DNA of 6,855 bases. Origin: Dehalococcoidia bacterium (GTDB lineage: Bacteria > Chloroflexota > Dehalococcoidia > Plut-88900). How positions within the stretch are numbered: the first letter of the stretch is position 1; every line of letters begins with the position of its first letter. Location: positions 1-6,855 of the forward strand of contig JAAXHX010000081.1 of NCBI GenBank assembly GCA_012270635.1, written 5' to 3'. Shown here piece by piece: positions 1 through 6,650 of this stretch. The notes beneath the pieces were generated by a model. The model did no database searches. It was given only the letters and a program-made list of their open reading frames with translations, and was not told the origin of the DNA. The translations under genes were made by a program, and so were the position numbers.

Positions 1-224
1 ACGTACGTGACCATGGAACCCACGGCTTCGATCACGCCTGCCGCCTCGTCTCCCAGCACGGTGGGCAACGGGAACGTGTACTTGCCCTCCATGTAGTGGA
101 GATTGCTGTGACACACCCCCGAGGCCACGGTCCGCACCACCACCTCATTGGGCCCCGGGCTATCGATCTGTACGTCCTCGATGGTTAACGGAGCATCGAC
201 CTCGCGTAGTACGGCTGCCTTCAT
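1..224 (-). CDS. Zinc-type medium-chain alcohol dehydrogenase, N-terminal part (runs off the left edge)
   Basis: This is the start of a medium-chain dehydrogenase/reductase of the zinc alcohol dehydrogenase family, which oxidises alcohols or reduces aldehydes with NAD(P). Seventy-four codons are visible, beginning MKAAVLREVD, and they cover the start of the GroES-like catalytic domain. The family motif GVCHS is at residues 36-40, with Cys38 the expected first catalytic zinc ligand. The second motif reads GDEAAG at 58-63, where the family normally has GHE followed by a Gly-rich stretch; Asp59 therefore replaces the usual His ligand. The residue after CHS is Asn41 instead of the usual Asp. The start is ATG with a strong GGGAGGTGA Shine-Dalgarno sequence three bases upstream. 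The Rossmann domain lies outside the window, so substrate and cofactor cannot be judged. It is divergent from the PH-domain gene. The family is secure; the exact enzyme is not. Confidence 0.88.
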   Translation of the reverse strand, partial: MKAAVLREVDAPLTIEDVQIDSPGPNEVVVRTVASGVCHSNLHYMEGKYTFPLPTVLGDEAAGVIEAVGSMVTY

Positions 225-299
225 GGGTCACCTCCCTATCGTGGGTCTCGATGCGGTGTAGGATTAGCTACCGGCGCGCAGCTCAGGTATTAGGTGAGT

Positions 300-326
300 T
301 TATTATCCCCCGTCGGGCGGCGTCAA
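300..326 (-). promoter_or_regulatory. Possible sigma70-type promoter for the alcohol dehydrogenase
   Basis: On the minus strand a TTGACG hexamer (326-321) is followed after 15 bases by TAATAA (305-300). It lies about 75 bases upstream of the dehydrogenase start. The -35 is good, but the -10 is imperfect and the spacing is short, so this is only a candidate. Confidence 0.3.
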
Positions 327-439
327 CACATCCCTCTCCCAACCGGTTGCGGTCTTCGCTTCCCGGTTTTGATGTATCATGGGCCGGCTGCATTCGTCTG
401 TCTCGAACGCCCAATCCCCATATCAGGAGGAGACCCCCA

Positions 440-982
440 ATGAGAACCGGGCCCAAAGAGGCGCTGGAAAGTCGGTTCGATACCCGAGTCATCCCCTACA
501 CCCGCGCTTTGGGCGTGGTCGTCTTAGTCATAACCGTCGTCGGGATACTCTTCATCCCATTTTGGCTGCTATTCAGCCTCTGGTATGCCCCCGAGTTCTT
601 CAGACGCCTTTCTGCACGGCTCACCCAGAACACTGTCGAAATCAAGAAGGGAGTCTATTTCCGCAAGGAGATCACCATCCCCCTCAGCCGAATCACCGAC
701 GTCCACTTACACGATGACCCCCTAATGCGCTTCTTCGGCATCCGGGGTCTCAAGGTGGAGACGGCGGGCCAGGCCGGTCAAGGGGCCGGCACCGAGGGCA
801 ACCTGGTCGGTATAATCGACGTGGTCGAGTTCCGGAACGCCATACTGCGTGGGCGAGAGAAGCTGGAGGAAGGCGCTCAGCAGGCGGTCGTCCCCGCTCC
901 ATCCCCCGCCGGCTCCGGCGATGCCGACTCCGTGCTGGCGGAAATCAGGGACATCCTCGCCCGAATAGAGTCGAAGGGCTGA
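440..982 (+). CDS. Membrane-anchored bacterial PH-domain (bPH2/DUF304-like) protein, 180 aa
   Basis: Residues 1-20 are polar. Residues about 22-50 are strongly hydrophobic, broken by Pro40, giving one long or two short membrane segments. Residues about 58-140 look like a bacterial PH (YdbS/DUF304-like) domain: the pattern of LTQNTVEIKKGVYFRKEITIP, then the SRITDV segment at 83-88, a run ending FFGIRGLKVET at 98-108, and a closing helix near 128-142. A Pro/Ala/Gly linker (150-160) leads to an amphipathic C-terminal helix (162-178) of the LAEIRDILARIE type, likely a small oligomerisation segment. The frame stays open to 251, but ATG 440 is preferred because AGGAGGAG (425-432) lies seven bases before it and the upstream stretch is not protein-like. 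Functions in this family are mostly unknown, and none is assigned here. The gene converges on sufU. Confidence 0.8.
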   Translation: MRTGPKEALESRFDTRVIPYTRALGVVVLVITVVGILFIPFWLLFSLWYAPEFFRRLSARLTQNTVEIKKGVYFRKEITIPLSRITDVHLHDDPLMRFFGIRGLKVETAGQAGQGAGTEGNLVGIIDVVEFRNAILRGREKLEEGAQQAVVPAPSPAGSGDADSVLAEIRDILARIESKG

Positions 983-1030
983 ATGGGGCCGGTTAGACGG
1001 GGTGCGTGCACTCCACTCGGTTGACTGCCG

Positions 1031-1078
1031 AAAAAGTCAAAGGCCCCGGGCGAATGCGCTTTCGCCGGAGGCCTTTTC
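1031..1078. terminator. Bidirectional intrinsic terminator between the PH-domain gene and sufU
   Basis: AAAGGCC (1039-1045) pairs with GGCCTTT (1070-1076), CC (1046-1047) with GG (1067-1068), and GGCGAA (1049-1054) with TTCGCC (1061-1066), leaving a six-base loop and one-base bulges at 1048 and 1069. A T-run follows on the plus strand (1074-1077). An A5 run at 1031-1035 gives a U-run on the minus strand. The hairpin sits between two convergent genes, 48 bases past the PH-gene stop and about 20 bases past the sufU stop, so it can end both transcripts. Confidence 0.85.
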
Positions 1079-1097
1079 GTTAACGGGGTGTCGGGAC

Positions 1098-1556
1098 CTA
1101 TTCGGTAGTCACCCTCTCGCCCTCTCCGAGCAGGGCGGCCTTCAGGGTGTGCCAGGGCAGGCTGGCGCACTTGACCCGCATGGGGAATGCACTGACTCCC
1201 GTCAGCGCCGCCAGCTTGCCCAGCCTGTCTATGGCCTCCATCATGTCCATGCCCGCCTCTCCGGTCACCGATTTGTGGAACAGCTCGAACAGCTCCTCAG
1301 CGCTCCCTCTGTTCAGGCCCTTCACCAGTTCCGTCATCATTGATGCCGAGGCCTTGGATATGGCGCATCCCTCGCCCTGGAACCCGATATCCCTGATGGT
1401 GTCCCCGTCCAGCACGACCTCCACGTTTATCACGTCCCCACACAAAGGGTTGTATCCATGTGCCGACCCATTGGGGTTATCGAGGGGTCCGAAGTTGCGG
1501 GGCCGGTTATTGTGGTCCAGGACTGCCTGCTGGTAGAGGTCGGAGAGGTCACTCAC
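1098..1556 (-). CDS. sufU: SufU, zinc-dependent sulfurtransferase/scaffold of the SUF system
   Basis: SufU accepts the persulfide sulfur from SufS and passes it to the SufBCD scaffold in the cytoplasm. The 152-aa length and the IscU/SufU fold motifs fit: YQQAVLDHNNRPRNFG near the N-terminus, Cys39-Gly-Asp41 (PLCGD), Cys64 in GEGCAIS, and Cys130 in RVKCASLPWHTL. These three cysteines and Asp41 are the expected zinc/sulfur-relay ligands. The stretch of about 20 residues between the second and third cysteine motifs (roughly 80-100) that is present in SufU but not IscU is here, as is the absence of the LPPVK-type HscA motif. The start is GTG. It overlaps the sufS stop by four bases (GTGA), with GAGGT nine bases upstream, which indicates translational coupling. 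It is the last gene of the operon, just before a terminator. Confidence 0.96.
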   Translation of the reverse strand: MSDLSDLYQQAVLDHNNRPRNFGPLDNPNGSAHGYNPLCGDVINVEVVLDGDTIRDIGFQGEGCAISKASASMMTELVKGLNRGSAEELFELFHKSVTGEAGMDMMEAIDRLGKLAALTGVSAFPMRVKCASLPWHTLKAALLGEGERVTTE

Positions 1557-2815
1557 GGGCCGAATACCTCGATGACTTTGTCCAGGCCTCTTACGAGGGC
1601 GTCGATGTCGGACCTGGTGTTATAGAAGGCCAGCGACGCCCTGGCCGTCGCCGGGATTCCGAAGCGCTGCATAACCGGCTGGGCGCAATGGTGGCCCGTG
1701 CGGATAGCCACTCCCTCGGTGTCCAAAATCGTCCCGACGTCGTGGGCGTGAATGCCATCCAGCAGGAAGGACACCACGCCCGCCTTCTCCCGGGCCGTGC
1801 CCAGTATCCGCACTCTCTCCATGGAAGACAGGGCCTCGTGGGCGTAGGTTAGGAGGGAGCTTTCGTACTCGGCGATGCGTCCCATTCCCACGCCTTCCAC
1901 ATAGTCGATGGCCGCGCCCAGGCCTATGGCCCCGGAGATGTTCGGCGTTCCAGCCTCGAACTTGTAGGGCAAGTCGTTGTACACCGTCTTTTCGAAGGTC
2001 ACCGACTTGATCATGTCGCCGCCGCCCTGATAGGGAGGCATCGATTCCAGCAACTCGGCCTTGCCGTACAACACGCCCATTCCCGTGGGCCCGAACACCT
2101 TGTGAGAAGAGAATGCGAAGAAGTCGCAGCCCAGGTCCCGGACGTCCACGGGGCCATGGGGCACGGCCTGGGCCCCGTCTATCAGAACGGGAATATCGCG
2201 GCTGTGGGCCATCTCCACAATGGTCTTTGCGGGGTTGACCGTGCCCAGGGCGTTCGACGTGTGGGCCATGGCCACCAGCTTGGTCCGGGGCCCTAGCATC
2301 CGCTCGTACTCGTCGATGAGAAGCTCCCCGTCCTCGTTGAATGGGACCACCCGCAGCTCGGCGCCCGACTGCTGGCACAGCACTTGCCACGGGACGATGT
2401 TGGAGTGGTGCTCCATCTCGGATATGACTATCTCGTCCCCCGTTCCGATGCGGTCCCGGCCGTAGCTCCCGGCCACGAGGTTGATCCCGTCGGTCGTGCC
2501 CCGTACGAAGATGATCTCCCGGTCCTCCGCCGCGTTTATGAACTTCCGCACCTTGGACCGGGCGCCCTCGTACTCCGCCGTTGCCATCTCGCTCAGGGCG
2601 TGCAGGCCGCGGTGAACGTTGGCGTTATACCTGCCGTAGTAGTCGCTGACAGCGTCTATTACGGCCTGGGGCTTCTGGCTGGTGGCGGCGTTGTCCAGGT
2701 AGACGAGGGGCTTGCCTCGCACCTCCTGGTTGAGGGCCGGGAATTCGCTCCTGAGCCGCATAGCTTCCCGCTCGTCCATCGGCCCGGACCCGTCCCTCGA
2801 CCCGCGCGCGCTCAT
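1553..2815 (-). CDS. sufS: SufS, group II cysteine desulfurase
   Basis: SufS is a PLP enzyme that converts L-cysteine to alanine and holds the sulfur as a cysteine persulfide for SufU. The 420-aa protein shows the aminotransferase class V hallmarks: YLDNAATSQKP (39-49), the PLP-stacking His136 in EMEHHSN, HTSNALGTVNP (185-195), the PLP phosphate and ring contacts in IDGAQAVPHG (212-221), the Schiff-base Lys239 in FSSHKVFGPTG, and EAGTPN (287-292). The catalytic Cys377 is in the group II motif RTGHHCAQP, and Arg392 is a likely substrate-carboxylate contact. The reading frame stays open to 3037, but the real start is ATG 2815: it overlaps the sufD stop as ATGA and has AAGGA seven bases upstream. 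A second ATG at 2779 (MDEREAM) would give 408 aa but has no well-placed Shine-Dalgarno sequence. Coupling to sufD and sufU suggests matched amounts. Confidence 0.97.
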   Translation of the reverse strand: MSARGSRDGSGPMDEREAMRLRSEFPALNQEVRGKPLVYLDNAATSQKPQAVIDAVSDYYGRYNANVHRGLHALSEMATAEYEGARSKVRKFINAAEDREIIFVRGTTDGINLVAGSYGRDRIGTGDEIVISEMEHHSNIVPWQVLCQQSGAELRVVPFNEDGELLIDEYERMLGPRTKLVAMAHTSNALGTVNPAKTIVEMAHSRDIPVLIDGAQAVPHGPVDVRDLGCDFFAFSSHKVFGPTGMGVLYGKAELLESMPPYQGGGDMIKSVTFEKTVYNDLPYKFEAGTPNISGAIGLGAAIDYVEGVGMGRIAEYESSLLTYAHEALSSMERVRILGTAREKAGVVSFLLDGIHAHDVGTILDTEGVAIRTGHHCAQPVMQRFGIPATARASLAFYNTRSDIDALVRGLDKVIEVFGP

Positions 2816-4134
2816 AGCGCTTCCTTGAAGGCGCCGGTCTCGGCGTAGCGGCACAGCTCTTCGTCCACCAGCGTAGTCAAGTAGTTCCTGACCCTGTCGT
2901 TGGGGGCCTTCGCCACGACGGCCTTGGCGAACCCGAAGGTCAATATACGTCTCGCCTCGCCGGGCCCGATGCCCCGACTCGCCAAGTAGAACAGCTCGTC
3001 CTCGTTCAACTGTCCCACCGTGGCCCCGTGAGAGCATTGCAGGTCGTCGGCGAATATCTCCAACTGTGGCTTGGTGTCGACCATGGCCCTGTTAGAAAGG
3101 AGCAGGTTGTTGTTCGTCTGCCGGGCGTCGACCTGGTGCGTCCCCCGACGGGCTATGACCTTGCCGTTGAACACGGCCCTCGAGCTTCCCGCCAACACTC
3201 CCTTGTATAGCTGGCGGCTCGGGGTGAAGGAGCTCTTGTGGTCGACGGAGGTATGGTTGTCGACGTGGCCATTCCCCGAGACAAGGTACAGGCCGTTCAT
3301 CTCGCAGGCGGCCCCTTCCCCCTCCAGCCTCACCGATAGATCGTTTCGCGCTATCCTCGCCCCGAGATCGAGAGTGAACGAAGAGAATGCGCCGTTCCCG
3401 GCAAGGCTCACGTTAGTGGTTCCCACGTGGTACGCGCCCGGCCCCTCCATCTGCACCTTGTACCACTCCAGTCGGGCCCCTTCTCCCACTACTATCTCGG
3501 TAACCGAGTTGCTCAGGTACATGCCGTCCGCGCCCCCGTACAGCTCTATGACCGCGGCCCGCGCTCCCCTCTCCAGCACTATCAGGTTGTATGGGTGCGC
3601 CATGGACGGAGTCTGGCTCTCTTCTGCCGTGTAAGAAAGCAGGATAGGCGTGGACACCGCAACCCCGGAAGGCACGTGCACGACTCCCCCGTCCCGAAGG
3701 AATCCATTGTTCAGGGCCACAAATCCGTTAGGCTGCTCAGAGGCCTGTCTCTTCAGATGCGGCTCGACCAGGTCGGGCAGTTCCCGCAAGGCCGAGGCCA
3801 AGCTCCTCACCCGCACCGAGTCCGGCAGCGCTTCGGGGGGCCGGGTCTCGCCTACACACAGGCCGCCCGAGAATAGGAGCCCGGGGAGGTCAGTCATCGG
3901 CGGCGAGGGCGCGCCCGTGCCCTGGGCCATAGCGAAGCTCTGCCTCGCTATGGAGGCGACGTTGGTGTACTTCCAGTCCTCGTTTCGGGGGGTGGGGAAT
4001 CCCAGGGTCTCAAACTCTCGAAACGCCTCGCGGCGCAGAGACTTCAGCCAGCCGGGGGCTTCATTGTCCGTGTCCGATTGAAGGGACTCGAACTGGCCGA
4101 CGTATGAATGATCGCTGCTACGGACCTGGACCAA
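2812..4134 (-). CDS. sufD: SufD, scaffold subunit of the SufBCD complex
   Basis: SufD pairs with SufB, through their beta-helical cores, on top of a SufC dimer to build Fe-S clusters, and it is needed for iron entry. The 440-aa length is typical. The N-terminal helical region carries the SufD motif EDWKYTNV (52-59). The beta-helix core runs roughly 135-365, and the C-terminal helical SufC-binding part contains CSHGATVGQLNEDELFYLASRGI (367-389). His369 in that motif should be the counterpart of E. coli SufD His360, which lies at the SufB-SufD cluster site. The start is TTG 4134. AGGGAGA upstream, about nine bases away, supports it, and the frame has no better initiator before the conserved region. 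The spacer to sufC is 36 nt and holds an eight-base C run. The gene overlaps sufS by four bases. Confidence 0.96.
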   Translation of the reverse strand: MVQVRSSDHSYVGQFESLQSDTDNEAPGWLKSLRREAFREFETLGFPTPRNEDWKYTNVASIARQSFAMAQGTGAPSPPMTDLPGLLFSGGLCVGETRPPEALPDSVRVRSLASALRELPDLVEPHLKRQASEQPNGFVALNNGFLRDGGVVHVPSGVAVSTPILLSYTAEESQTPSMAHPYNLIVLERGARAAVIELYGGADGMYLSNSVTEIVVGEGARLEWYKVQMEGPGAYHVGTTNVSLAGNGAFSSFTLDLGARIARNDLSVRLEGEGAACEMNGLYLVSGNGHVDNHTSVDHKSSFTPSRQLYKGVLAGSSRAVFNGKVIARRGTHQVDARQTNNNLLLSNRAMVDTKPQLEIFADDLQCSHGATVGQLNEDELFYLASRGIGPGEARRILTFGFAKAVVAKAPNDRVRNYLTTLVDEELCRYAETGAFKEAL

Positions 4135-4170
4135 TGTAGGTTTCTCCCTGGGGATTGGGGGGGGAACCCG

Positions 4171-4926
4171 TTAAGCTGTAGCCGCACCTTCCCGCACCCA
4201 GTCGTAGCCGTGCTCCTCCAAATTGAGCGCGAGGCTCCCGTCCCCCGACTCCACGATGCGGCCGTCCATCAGAACGTGGACGTAGTCGGGGCCAACGTAG
4301 TCGAGGATCCTCTGGTAATGGGTAATCAGGAGCACGGCCTTCGAGGGGCCGCGTAAACGGTTGATGCCCTCGGACACGACTCTGAGGGCGTCGATGTCGA
4401 GGCCGGAGTCCGTTTCGTCGAGCACGGCCAGATCGGGCTCGAGGACGGCCATCTGGAGGATCTCGTTCCTCTTCTTCTCGCCGCCGGAGAAGCCGTCGTT
4501 CAGGGGTCGGGTCAAATATGCCGGGTCCATGTCCACCACCTCCAGCTTCTCCTTCAGAAGGCGGTAGAACTCTACCGCGTCGAGCTCCGGCTGGCCCCTG
4601 TGCTGCCTAAGGGAGTTGTATGCGGTCTTCAGGAATTCCTGGGTGGACACCCCGGGTATCTCGTAGGGGTATTGGAAGGCCATGAATACGCCTTCTCGGG
4701 CCCGTTCTTCGGGGGGGAGGTCAAGGAGGGACTTGCCCTTATAGAGAATATCGCCCTGGGTGCAGGTATAGGACTGGTGCCCCGACAGCACCCGGGCCAG
4801 GGTGCTCTTACCCGACCCGTTGGGCCCCATAATGGCGTGAAGCTCACCGGCCTTCACCGTCAGGTCTATGCCCTTGAGGATGGGCACGTCCCCGACCCCC
4901 GCGTGAAGGTCCCTGATCTCCAGCAA
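4171..4926 (-). CDS. sufC: SufC, ABC-type ATPase of the SufBCD complex
   Basis: SufC is the soluble ABC ATPase that drives conformational change of the SufB-SufD scaffold; it is not a transporter. The 251-aa protein has Walker [10 protein letters not shown] (34-42), Q-loop Gln85 in [10 protein letters not shown] (the SufC-specific region), signature [10 protein letters not shown] (146-155), Walker B LAVLDE (166-171) with catalytic Glu171, the D-loop SGLD (174-177), and the switch His203 in LITHYQRIL. The [11 protein letters not shown] stretch is diagnostic of SufC. The frame is open far upstream, inside sufB, but only as an overlapping frame. The best start is TTG 4926, which gives [10 protein letters not shown] and has GAGGG about eight bases upstream, 14 bases after the sufB stop. 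An alternative start at the next codon, CTG, would shorten it by one residue. Confidence 0.96.
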   Translation of the reverse strand: MLEIRDLHAGVGDVPILKGIDLTVKAGELHAIMGPNGSGKSTLARVLSGHQSYTCTQGDILYKGKSLLDLPPEERAREGVFMAFQYPYEIPGVSTQEFLKTAYNSLRQHRGQPELDAVEFYRLLKEKLEVVDMDPAYLTRPLNDGFSGGEKKRNEILQMAVLEPDLAVLDETDSGLDIDALRVVSEGINRLRGPSKAVLLITHYQRILDYVGPDYVHVLMDGRIVESGDGSLALNLEEHGYDWVREGAATA

Positions 4927-4940
4927 GCCCGTGGCCCTCG

Positions 4941-6377
4941 CTACCCCGTGGACCCCTCGAGGCTCACGCCGAGCAGCCGGCTCGCCTCGACCGCGAACTC
5001 GAAGGGGAGCTTCTTCACCACGTCCCGGCAGAACCCGCTGACTATCAGGCCCACCGCGTTCTCCAGCGAGATGCCCCGCTGCTGGCAGTAGAAGAGCTGC
5101 TCTTCGTTGATCTTGGAGGTGGTGGCTTCGTGCTCCATGTTGGAGGAGCTGTTCTTCACCTCCACGTAGGGGAAGGTGTGGGCCCCGCATTGGTCGCCGA
5201 TGAGCAGGGAGTCGCACTGGGTGTAGTTCTTGGAACCCGATGCCCTCGGTGAGATCCTCACCAGGCCCCGGTAGGTGTTGTTGCCGTGCCCCGCGGAGAT
5301 GGCCTTCGACACGATGGTGCTTCGGGTGTCCCGGCCCAGGTGGATCATCTTGGTCCCGGTGTCGGCCTGCTGATAGTTGTTGGTAAGCGCAATGGAGTAG
5401 AACTCCCCGACGGACCGGTCTCCCTGAAGGATCACGCCCGGGTACTTCCAGGTTATCGCCGAACCGGTCTCGACCTGGGTCCAGGATATGCGGGAGTCGG
5501 GGCCCGCGCACTTGCCGCGCTTGGTAACGAAGTTGTAGATGCCGCCCTTGCCCTCCTTATCGCCGGGATACCAGTTCTGGACGGTTGCATATTTGATCTC
5601 GGCGTTGCCCAGGGCCACCAGCTCCACCACGGCGGCGTGCAGCTGGTTCTCGTCACGCATCGGGGCGGTGCAACCCTCCAGGTAGCTGACGTAGCTCCCC
5701 TCGTCGGCCACGATCAATGTGCGCTCGAACTGCCCCGTGTCCCGGGCGTTGATCCTGAAGTAGGTGGAAAGCTCCACCGGACACCTGACCCCCTTGGGGA
5801 TGTAGCAGAAGGACCCATCGCTGAACACCGCCGAGTTCAGGGTGGCAAAGAAGTTGTCCGTATATGGCACCACCGACCCCAGGTACTTCTTGATTAGCTC
5901 CGGGTATTTCTGCACCGCCTCCGAGAAGGAGCAGAACAGAATTCCCATCTCGGCGAGGCGCTCCTGGTGGGTCGTGGCGACCGACACGCTGTCGAACACC
6001 GCGTCCACCGCGACGCCCGCCAGCCACTTCTGCTCTTCCAGGGGAATGCCCAGCTTTTCGTAGGTCTCCAGGAGCTCGGGGTCGACCTCGTCCAGGCTCT
6101 CGGGGGCCTTCTTCGGGGCGGCGTAGTAGACGATGTCCTGGTAGTCGATGGGGGAGTAGGAGACGTTCTGCCAGGAGGGCTCCTTCATGGTGAGCCAGTG
6201 GCGGTAGGCGCGCAGCCGCCATTGGAGCATGAAGTCGGGTTCGCCCTTCTTCGCCGAGATCAGCCGGACGACGTCCTCATCGAGGCCGGGGGCGACCTTG
6301 TCCTGGTCGATCTCGGTGACGAAACCGTACTTGTATTCCTGGTCGGCTATGGCCTGGATAGTGGCCTTGCTTGCCAT
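4941..6377 (-). CDS. sufB: SufB, Fe-S cluster scaffold subunit
   Basis: SufB carries the nascent cluster in the SufBCD complex. The 478-aa length is full for the family. Recognisable blocks are YKYGFVT (15-21), [10 protein letters not shown] (53-62), [14 protein letters not shown] (184-197), SYLEGCTAP (231-239), QNWYPGD (267-273), FVTKRGKC (283-290), SRISWTQVE (295-303), [16 protein letters not shown] (386-401), EHEATTSKI (415-423) and LFYCQQRGI (428-436). Cys397, in GDQCGAHT, is the likely counterpart of E. coli SufB Cys405. Glu415-His416-Glu417 match the other catalytic-site residues. No intein interrupts the gene, although SufB is a frequent intein host. ATG 6377 is the start, with a modest GGAAA about six bases upstream. 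It is the first gene of the operon, behind a structured leader. Confidence 0.98.
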   Translation of the reverse strand: MASKATIQAIADQEYKYGFVTEIDQDKVAPGLDEDVVRLISAKKGEPDFMLQWRLRAYRHWLTMKEPSWQNVSYSPIDYQDIVYYAAPKKAPESLDEVDPELLETYEKLGIPLEEQKWLAGVAVDAVFDSVSVATTHQERLAEMGILFCSFSEAVQKYPELIKKYLGSVVPYTDNFFATLNSAVFSDGSFCYIPKGVRCPVELSTYFRINARDTGQFERTLIVADEGSYVSYLEGCTAPMRDENQLHAAVVELVALGNAEIKYATVQNWYPGDKEGKGGIYNFVTKRGKCAGPDSRISWTQVETGSAITWKYPGVILQGDRSVGEFYSIALTNNYQQADTGTKMIHLGRDTRSTIVSKAISAGHGNNTYRGLVRISPRASGSKNYTQCDSLLIGDQCGAHTFPYVEVKNSSSNMEHEATTSKINEEQLFYCQQRGISLENAVGLIVSGFCRDVVKKLPFEFAVEASRLLGVSLEGSTG

Positions 6378-6424
6378 CCGCGCTTTCCGTTTCGACTCGG
6401 CGTTCGGGACGGGTCTGTTACATC

Positions 6425-6462
6425 AAAAACCGGGGCCTGCCAGGAATGCGGGATGCCCCGGT
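6425..6462 (-). terminator. Terminator-like hairpin with U-run in the sufB leader (possible attenuator)
   Basis: On the minus strand ACCGGGGC (6462-6455) pairs perfectly with GCCCCGGT (6436-6429), around an 18-base loop that can form a small inner CCU/AGG stem. A run of five T (6429-6425) follows at once. The T-run is on the side facing sufB, so it is oriented to stop transcription heading into sufB. No minus-strand gene with convincing support lies upstream to be terminated. A further six-base pairing, TCGGCG upstream with CGCCGA downstream, could enclose the element. The role is inferred from structure and position. Confidence 0.6.
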
Positions 6463-6489
6463 GAGCCGCCGATCTGATGGTACAGGGGA

Positions 6490-6511
6490 ATTATAATCGT
6501 TTTCATTATAA
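6490..6511 (-). promoter_or_regulatory. Likely sufB promoter -10 region
   Basis: Two perfect TATAAT hexamers are present on the minus strand, at 6510-6505 and 6495-6490, about 110-130 bases upstream of the sufB ATG. Neither has a good -35: the 17-base spacing gives TCACCA and TGGATT. Expression may therefore depend on an activator, or on the AT-rich core alone. Use of the nearer -10 would put the transcript start near 6483, just before the leader hairpin. Confidence 0.5.
6491..6511. promoter_or_regulatory. Fur-family (Fur/PerR-like) operator candidate
   Basis: The 21 bases are a perfect inverted repeat TTATAAT-N7-ATTATAA. Each arm equals the heptamer of the Bacillus PerR box. The 7-7-7 layout equals the outer arms of the 21-bp overlapping (7-1-7)2 Fur-family site. 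Against the 19-bp Fur box GATAATGATAATCATTATC, positions 6492-6510 match 13 of 19. It covers the sufB -10 hexamers, so binding would block sufB transcription. The arms also resemble TATAAT, so chance resemblance of a promoter to an operator is possible. Confidence 0.5.
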
Positions 6512-6598
6512 AAATCCATTGCGCCTTTGGTGAGCGCCCTCAATTGCCCTCCAACTTAAGCGGGGTTTAGGGGCTAAGATGTTACCTTCCCCTCCCGG

Positions 6599-6627
6599 TT
6601 GACGACCTTCCACCGGCTCATTACAGT
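6599..6627 (+). promoter_or_regulatory. Sigma70-type promoter for the fumarase gene
   Basis: TTGACG (6599-6604) and TACAGT (6622-6627) are separated by exactly 17 bases, matching five and four of the six consensus positions. The expected start point near 6634 leaves a leader of roughly 30 bases before the TTG start codon. Confidence 0.5.
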
Positions 6628-6650
6628 TGTCCCCCGAGACCAACATCCTG

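Noticed and set aside
251..439. Upstream extension of the PH-domain protein frame
   Set aside because: The sequence is Arg/Ser/Pro-rich and lacks a ribosome binding site, while ATG 440 has an ideal AGGAGGAG.
2816..3037. Upstream extension of the sufS frame by 74 codons
   Set aside because: The stretch lies inside sufD in another frame, is Arg/Gly-rich without SufS homology, and the ATGA-coupled start at 2815 has a well-placed ribosome binding site.
2102..3876. Several plus-strand frames opposite sufS and sufD (up to 187 codons)
   Set aside because: They are antisense frames kept open by high GC in strongly conserved genes on the other strand; no motifs or ribosome binding sites support them.
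4927..5511. Upstream extension of the sufC frame by 195 codons
   Set aside because: It overlaps the conserved 3' part of sufB and is a low-complexity Arg/Pro/Gly translation; the ABC domain begins right at the TTG at 4926.
4941..6377. Intein in sufB
   Set aside because: SufB is a common intein host, but the frame is of normal length with all family blocks contiguous and no intein-type splice motifs.
6378..6480. Known riboswitch or T-box in the sufB leader
   Set aside because: Apart from the terminator-like hairpin, no conserved core of a familiar riboswitch or T-box could be recognised by eye.
6521..6539. GCGCC...GCGCC repeat upstream of the AT-rich block
   Set aside because: It is a short direct repeat in GC-rich sequence with only a 4-bp self-complementary core, so it is not distinguishable from chance.
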